Shown: positions 5,881-9,574 of the stretch, piece after piece
Numbering within the stretch: position 1 is the stretch's first letter
How the letters are laid out: each line of letters starts with the position of its first letter
Notes under the pieces: generated by a model
Database searches by the model: none
Told to the model about the DNA's origin: nothing
The model's input: only the letters and a program-made list of their open reading frames with translations
DNA from: an uncultured Collinsella sp.
GTDB taxonomy: Bacteria > Actinomycetota > Coriobacteriia > Coriobacteriales > Coriobacteriaceae
Length of the DNA: 9,574 nt
Reading direction: 5' to 3'
Assembly: GCA_900554495.1 (NCBI GenBank)
Contig: USHR01000058.1
Location: 1 to 9,574 of the forward strand
Program-made: the position numbers and the translations under genes

Positions 5881-7467
5881 CTAGTCTACCTTTTGTCCGC
5901 ATGTGGGGCAGAATTGGGCTTCGGGCACGAGCGGGGTTCCGCAGTGACGGCAGAAGCGGGCGGGCTCGGCCGGAGCTGCTTGCATGGTCGGCGCTGTGGG
6001 CACCACGGCGTTCTGCTGGGCGCGCTTCTGGCGACGGCGCTGCTTGCGTTGAGGTTTGGGCGCTGCAGTTACCGCACTGTTCGCGGCCTTCGCACGCTTC
6101 TTGCGGATGCAAAAGACAGCAATCACGCCACCGATAACCAAAATAATTGCCACTCCACCGCCAATAACAAACGGCAGGTGAGTCTGGATAAAGTACAGCA
6201 CATCCTCGGGTACCGAATGGGGAATGTTCGACTCATAGATGTTCACATGAAGTGTGGTGAGGTCGTCTTTGTCGTAATCTTGTGCCAGAATCTTGCGGTC
6301 GCCGTCCATAAACCCCAAACCGAACGAACGAGAATCAAGCTCCCTCTTGGTCCCGGTTTGAGCATCGACTAAGCATGCTGAGGACTTATCATCGTCTGAG
6401 CTTATCCCGAGCAGGATGCTGCCGTCATGCGATACATCGCTGAGATATCCATCACCAAAGGGATATGCAATTGAGCTGATGATCTTGTCGCTTTTCAGGT
6501 CATAAATACTAAGATTCGCATCCTCTTCCTTTAAATCGTAATAGCCATCATCCTCTTCAAAAAGATCGTTTGATCCCTTCTTTGTATAGAGGGCATAAAA
6601 CTCTGTCGACGGGTATGAATAAAGCCAATCGGGTGCGTGGTCGTCGTCGTTGAGAAGAACTCTCATGTTTCCGTCACGGTCAGCTTTTATTAATGCGGTT
6701 TCGCTCTGAAGATAAATACCATCCGAATTCAAGCTGGACCTAACATAGTCAATCTCTGAAGATCTATCGTCTGTCTTCACACTGGCAGTCTTTAATTCGG
6801 TTGACCCCGTGTCGCAATTGAAAACCCTAAGCGCGACAACGCCGTCTTTGGTATTGTCCTGAAGGGCATATAGGCGGCTCATATCTTTTGAGTAGTAGTA
6901 CGAAGAGTCATCTTTATTTGATTGATATGTCTGGATCAGTTTGTCGGATTTTAGATCATAGATTTCGACCTTTTTGGGCTCGTATTCATAGTCATAGTGT
7001 TCCACGGCTGCTCTTTTACCGTCATCGGAGACGGCTACTTCGCTGTAGGCATATTTGGCCGAAGCGATGGGGTGCACTGTTTGGGCCTGGTTGTCTGGAG
7101 AGAATACGACCAAATTGTTGCCGTCTACCCAGTAGAGCTGATCGCTGTGCGTGCGGTATGCGGAATCAAGGCTTTTATCTGGGATGGCAACGGGGCTTGT
7201 GCTGCCGTCTTTAAAATTGATGAGAGATACGCTTATTAAGTTGTAATCATCATCGTAATCGTACAGATAGCCGAACTTTGCATTGCCGCTCGTGACTGTA
7301 TACGAGTATTCGCTGCTGACCTTAAAGCTATACGACTTCTCAAGCTCGGGCGTCGGTACGCTGCCGCCGGCTAATGCTGCGGGAGGGGCTGCGAGCGGGG
7401 ACAGTGCCGCGAGGAGGCCTATGGCGACCGCTGCGATCCTTCCGCCCTTTTGGATGCTCTTAAACAT
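5881..7467 (-). CDS. Secreted propeller-like protein with one membrane helix and cytoplasmic C-terminal zinc ribbon
   Basis: I do not recognise a named family; the architecture is readable. The protein has 528 residues. Residues 1-33 are a Sec signal peptide ending in AALA|GG. Residues about 40-425 are rich in Asp, Ser and Tyr, with repeated blade-like units such as VEIYDLKSDKLIQTY (167-181) and LSIYDLKSDKIISSIAY (319-335), and VSDDG/VSHDG turns (146-150, 345-349). These suggest a WD40/PQQ-like beta-propeller outside the cell. A single helix follows at about 433-453 (FVIGGGVAIILVIGGVIAVF), then a strongly basic linker (454-482, RKKRAK and RKQRRRQKR), so the C-terminus should be inside. The tail ends in a zinc ribbon with Cys506, Cys509, Cys520 and Cys523. 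The start at 7467 has AGAGGAAAGG about 6 nt upstream. The ectodomain DNA is AT-rich (37% GC in two 60-base samples) and uses codons such as TTA and ATA. Role unknown: perhaps an envelope sensor or scaffold. The gene appears monocistronic. Confidence 0.85.
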   Translation of the reverse strand: MFKSIQKGGRIAAVAIGLLAALSPLAAPPAALAGGSVPTPELEKSYSFKVSSEYSYTVTSGNAKFGYLYDYDDDYNLISVSLINFKDGSTSPVAIPDKSLDSAYRTHSDQLYWVDGNNLVVFSPDNQAQTVHPIASAKYAYSEVAVSDDGKRAAVEHYDYEYEPKKVEIYDLKSDKLIQTYQSNKDDSSYYYSKDMSRLYALQDNTKDGVVALRVFNCDTGSTELKTASVKTDDRSSEIDYVRSSLNSDGIYLQSETALIKADRDGNMRVLLNDDDHAPDWLYSYPSTEFYALYTKKGSNDLFEEDDGYYDLKEEDANLSIYDLKSDKIISSIAYPFGDGYLSDVSHDGSILLGISSDDDKSSACLVDAQTGTKRELDSRSFGLGFMDGDRKILAQDYDKDDLTTLHVNIYESNIPHSVPEDVLYFIQTHLPFVIGGGVAIILVIGGVIAVFCIRKKRAKAANSAVTAAPKPQRKQRRRQKRAQQNAVVPTAPTMQAAPAEPARFCRHCGTPLVPEAQFCPTCGQKVD

Positions 7468-7517
7468 GGCAATCCTTTCCTCTGGATACGAATGTCGATA
7501 CTGCCATGGTTGCCTAA

Positions 7518-7557
7518 GATTCGTGAATCATGTTGCGCAACATCCGGCGTTGGCAAC
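7518..7557. promoter_or_regulatory. Cluster of palindromes between divergent genes (operator candidate)
   Basis: GATTC-GT-GAATC (7518-7529) is followed immediately by the perfect 14-bp palindrome ATGTTGCGCAACAT (7530-7543). Six bases later comes the related GTTGGCAAC (7549-7557), which continues into AT like the first. These look like binding sites for a dimeric regulator placed between the divergent starts of the zinc-ribbon gene (7467) and cutC (7738). The last site overlaps the -35 of the candidate cutC promoter. The regulator is unknown. Confidence 0.45.
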
Positions 7558-7580
7558 ATTTTTCGGCCAGCCGTAATAAT
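7550..7580 (+). promoter_or_regulatory. Candidate promoter for cutC
   Basis: TTGGCA (7550-7555) and AATAAT (7575-7580) each match five of six sigma-A consensus positions, but with a 19-bp spacer, longer than ideal. Transcription would start near 7587 and give a leader of about 150 nt that contains the second copy of the palindromic repeat. Confidence 0.4.
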
Positions 7581-7611
7581 CCGTTTTCCTCCGTCCCCGA
7601 GGGATCATTTG

Positions 7612-7699
7612 AGTTGCGGTGAAATAGGGACTGAATACGGGCTCCAGAGGCCAAAACAGTCCTTATTCCACCGCAACTTCATGGGGATGTGTGACAATG
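7612..7699 (+). repeat. 88-bp intergenic palindromic repeat, copy 2
   Basis: Same element as at 5695-5782, same orientation, offset 1917. Arms 7613-7632 and 7658-7677 pair over about 20 bp. The two copies differ within the stem at single arm positions that remain pairable (T-A here against T-G in copy 1, and G-T here against G-C in copy 1), while the loop core from 7640 (GGCTCCAGAGGCC) is identical. This copy lies in the probable 5' leader of cutC, so its RNA hairpin could affect cutC expression; that is inference. Confidence 0.8.
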
Positions 7700-7737
7700 C
7701 CCGTCGGAAAACATCTGCTGTCTTTGGGGGCCTATCT

Positions 7738-8415
7738 ATGCTGTACGAGTTTTGTGCCGAGAACTTTGAGCGAGTGCCGACGGCCATCGAGGCCGGTGCG
7801 GGGCGCATTGAGCTGTGTGACAACCTCGCCGTCGGTGGCACCACGCCTTCCGCCGGCGTTATTAGCGCTACAGTCAGCTACGCTCACGAGCATGACGCGC
7901 GAGTGATGTGCATGATTCGTCCGCGTGGTGGCGACTTTCATTACAACCAGGACGAGCTGCGCATGATGGAGATGGACCTGGGCCTTGCTGTGAGCGCCGG
8001 CGTTGACGGCCTGGTCTTTGGCTGCTGCAAGCCCTGTGCCGGCGGCTGGGCGCTCGACGAGCTCACCCTCGGCGCCCTCGTTATGGCTACGGGCTGCGCG
8101 ACCGAGGAGTGCAAGCGCGAGTCCCTTGACATCACCTTCCACATGGCATTTGACCAGCTCTCGCCCGAGGCTCAGCTCGATGCGATTGATACACTTGCCG
8201 ACTGCGGTGTTACGCGCATCCTCACGCATGGCGGCGCGGCCGGTACGTCGATCGAGGACAACTTCGAAAACCTGGCTCGTTTAATCGAGTATGCGGGCGA
8301 TCGTTTGACCATCCTTCCCGGCGGCGGCATCACTACGGCAAATCGCGACGCGGTCGCGGCGGCGCTAGGCGTCTCCGAGCTCCATGGCACCAAGATCGTG
8401 CCACTGGAGGTATAA
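7738..8415 (+). CDS. cutC: CutC family protein (copper homeostasis protein CutC-type TIM barrel)
   Basis: 225 residues from ATG 7738, in the CutC family first linked to copper homeostasis in E. coli; the biochemical role is still unclear. Expected to be a cytoplasmic TIM barrel. Family motifs in order are FCAENFERVPTAIEAGAGRIELCDNL opening (from residue 5; R23, E25 and C27 in the conserved RIELC), AVGGTTPS (31-38), MIRPRGGDFHY, the GVDGLVFG strand, TFHMAFD (HRAFD in most relatives), TRILTHGG, ILPGGGI and ELHGTKIV at the C-terminus. ATG 7738 is chosen because the protein then begins exactly where the family begins, with TTTGGGGG 7 nt upstream; an upstream in-frame extension would run through the intergenic repeat. 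It ends soon after ELHGTKIV, lacking the tail of about 40-50 residues of E. coli CutC. It is unrelated to the choline TMA-lyase also called CutC. The GalT-like gene begins 3 nt later. Confidence 0.93.
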   Translation: MLYEFCAENFERVPTAIEAGAGRIELCDNLAVGGTTPSAGVISATVSYAHEHDARVMCMIRPRGGDFHYNQDELRMMEMDLGLAVSAGVDGLVFGCCKPCAGGWALDELTLGALVMATGCATEECKRESLDITFHMAFDQLSPEAQLDAIDTLADCGVTRILTHGGAAGTSIEDNFENLARLIEYAGDRLTILPGGGITTANRDAVAAALGVSELHGTKIVPLEV

Positions 8416-8418
8416 CCC

Positions 8419-9216
8419 GTGGCGCTCGTATTTGACGTTCAGCGGGCGAGCGGCAAGCCCGACGACAACCGCCGCCCCGGTACCGCGTGCCCCTTTTGCG
8501 ACACGGAGGGGCTCGCCAACATCATCCGGCGCGATGGTGACTGTATCTGGCTCGAGAATAAGTTCAAGACCTTGCGGGCCACCCGTCAGACCGTATTGAT
8601 CGAGTCGGCCAATCACGACGCCGACCTGGTGACCTATGAACCGGATGAGCTGCATCATGTGATGAGGTTTGCCCTGGGCTGTTGGCAGCAGATGATCGAT
8701 TCCCAACAGTACCGCAGTGTGCTCATGTACAAGAACAAAGGCCCGCTTTCGGGCGGCAGCCTCGTCCATCCACACATGCAGATTGTGGGCTTGGAACAGG
8801 AGGACGGCTATGCGGCGCTGACCTCGGCAAATTTTGAAGGCATCGATGTTTGGCGGCGGGGGAGGGTCGCGGTCAACATCTCAACCGAGCCGATCATGGG
8901 ATTCTTTGAGGTCAACGTCTCGGCTCCACAGGGAATCGCCGCCAGCGACGACGCCCGCGACCAAGCCGAGGTGGACCTGTTTGCCGATGCGATTCAGGTG
9001 GCCCTGCGCTATATCCTGCACGAACACCACGGCGGTCGCGCGGAGTCGTACAACTTGTTCTTCTACCACATGGGCGGTCGGACCATTGCCAAGGCGCTGC
9101 CACGTTGGGTGGTATCGCCCTACTTTGTGGGCTATCGTCTGGCCCAGGTCAATGCCGAGACGACGCTCGATATCGATGCTGAGCGTCTGCATGCGCATCT
9201 GGAAACGCTCGCGTAG
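8419..9216 (+). CDS. GalT/HIT-superfamily protein, DUF4931-like
   Basis: 265 residues from GTG 8419, with GGAGGT (8406-8411) 7 nt upstream inside the cutC end. It resembles galactose-1-phosphate uridylyltransferase relatives of the HIT superfamily, most like DUF4931 proteins. Visible features are CPFC (Cys24, Cys27), NHDADL with His66 where GalT has its third zinc ligand (family pattern SxxHxxxL), and the active-site motif GGSLVHPHMQIVG (112-124), where His117 would be the fourth zinc ligand, His119 the nucleophile and Gln121 the phosphate contact. The second half has YNLFFYHMGG (211-220) and RWVVSPYFVGYRLAQVN (229-245). I infer a cytoplasmic nucleotidyltransferase or nucleotide phosphate hydrolase of unknown substrate. 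No galK, galE or other Leloir gene is nearby, so it should not be called galT. Translational coupling to cutC suggests a shared pathway. Confidence 0.8.
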   Translation: MALVFDVQRASGKPDDNRRPGTACPFCDTEGLANIIRRDGDCIWLENKFKTLRATRQTVLIESANHDADLVTYEPDELHHVMRFALGCWQQMIDSQQYRSVLMYKNKGPLSGGSLVHPHMQIVGLEQEDGYAALTSANFEGIDVWRRGRVAVNISTEPIMGFFEVNVSAPQGIAASDDARDQAEVDLFADAIQVALRYILHEHHGGRAESYNLFFYHMGGRTIAKALPRWVVSPYFVGYRLAQVNAETTLDIDAERLHAHLETLA

Positions 9217-9246
9217 CAAGGCGAGCGCCTGCGAAAAGCGTGCTGC

Positions 9247-9574
9247 CTAGCGTGTCATCGCGTCGCGGCCGGCCTCGACGCGCTTGCGCTGTTTGGCGCG
9301 CTCCTCGCCGGTTAGGCGCTCAAAGAGATGCCCGATAATCGAGGCCAGCACCTGCTGAAACAGCGTGCCACACATGACGGGGAACACGACTTCGCCCGGA
9401 AAGTACTGCGTGGCGATGACGGCACCCGAAGAGATGTTACGCATGCCGCAGGTAAAGCACATGGTAGTCGTCTCGCTATACGGCAGATGCAGCGCACGGG
9501 CGACCAGAAAACCGACGACAAAGCCGCTGATGGCGAAGACCAAAATAAAGAGGGCGACTTCCAGGCGCACCGTG
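9247..9574 (-). CDS. Bile acid:sodium symporter (SBF/BASS) family protein, C-terminal part (5' end outside window)
   Basis: The minus-strand frame is open to the window edge and ends in TAG at 9247-9249, giving about 108 C-terminal residues. A GTG at 9568-9570 could be read as a start, but the frame continues upstream and the protein clearly lacks its N-terminal half. Seen are a hydrophobic helix (VALFILVFAISGFVVGFLVA), a loop and half-helix TMCFTCGMRNISSGAVIATQYF with the GMRN motif (GMQN in many SBF/BASS transporters), another helix FPVMCGTLFQQVLASIIGHLF, and a basic cytoplasmic tail. Substrates in this family include bile acids, other organic anions, pantothenate and arsenite; nothing here picks one. 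It converges with the GalT-like gene, 30 bp apart, with no clear terminator between. Confidence 0.75.
   Translation of the reverse strand, partial: TVRLEVALFILVFAISGFVVGFLVARALHLPYSETTTMCFTCGMRNISSGAVIATQYFPGEVVFPVMCGTLFQQVLASIIGHLFERLTGEERAKQRKRVEAGRDAMTR

Noticed and set aside
5893..6372. Plus-strand 159-codon frame opposite the zinc-ribbon tail
   Set aside because: It overlaps a minus-strand gene with a signal peptide, membrane helix and zinc ribbon in the correct order, and has no domain of its own.
5695..7699. The two repeats as a CRISPR array
   Set aside because: Only two copies, 1.9 kb apart, 88 bp long, with a gene between them and no regular spacers or cas genes.
7450..7737. N-terminal extension of cutC in the same frame
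   Set aside because: It would cover the palindromic cluster, the promoter candidate and the repeat, overlap the start of the divergent gene, and add residues unlike any CutC.
7738..8415. cutC as choline trimethylamine-lyase
   Set aside because: That enzyme is a large glycyl radical protein. This is a 225-residue TIM-barrel protein of the copper-homeostasis CutC family that only shares the name.
9217..9246. Terminator between the convergent GalT-like and symporter genes
   Set aside because: AGGCG/CGCCT (9219-9230) leaves only a 2-nt loop and no T run follows, so the evidence is too weak to call.

Overview
The window looks like chromosomal DNA of a high-GC Gram-positive gut anaerobe. A Coriobacteriia member such as Collinsella is my best guess, from coding style, strong GGAGG-type ribosome sites and Tat-type lipoproteins. 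No 16S or other marker gene is present to settle this.

Positions 1-5693 hold a branched-chain (or other hydrophobic) amino acid ABC importer locus on the + strand. It contains the 3' end of one substrate-binding lipoprotein gene, a complete second copy, two permeases (livH, livM) and two ATPases (livG, livF), closed by a strong intrinsic terminator. Permease and ATPase genes are packed tightly: livM follows livH directly, livG overlaps the end of livM by 11 nt, and livF abuts livG. The binding-protein genes are separated from each other and from livH by gaps rich in hairpins, which fits unequal expression of binding protein and membrane subunits. Two paralogous receptors would share one translocator.

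Positions 5694-7737 are different in character. A minus-strand gene encodes a 528-residue secreted, propeller-like protein with one C-terminal membrane helix, a very basic cytoplasmic linker and a terminal four-cysteine zinc ribbon. Its ectodomain is clearly AT-richer than the surroundings. Two direct copies of an 88-bp palindromic repeat flank it. The gap between it and cutC carries adjoining palindromes and a candidate promoter.

Positions 7738-9216 hold cutC (CutC-family TIM barrel) and, three bases later, a GalT/HIT-like protein (DUF4931-like) with an apparently intact zinc site and HPHxQ active-site motif. They are almost certainly cotranscribed. The window ends with the C-terminal part of a bile acid:sodium symporter-type membrane protein on the minus strand.

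The most unusual items are the propeller/TM/zinc-ribbon protein with its flanking repeats and operator-like palindromes, and the tight CutC plus GalT-like pair.
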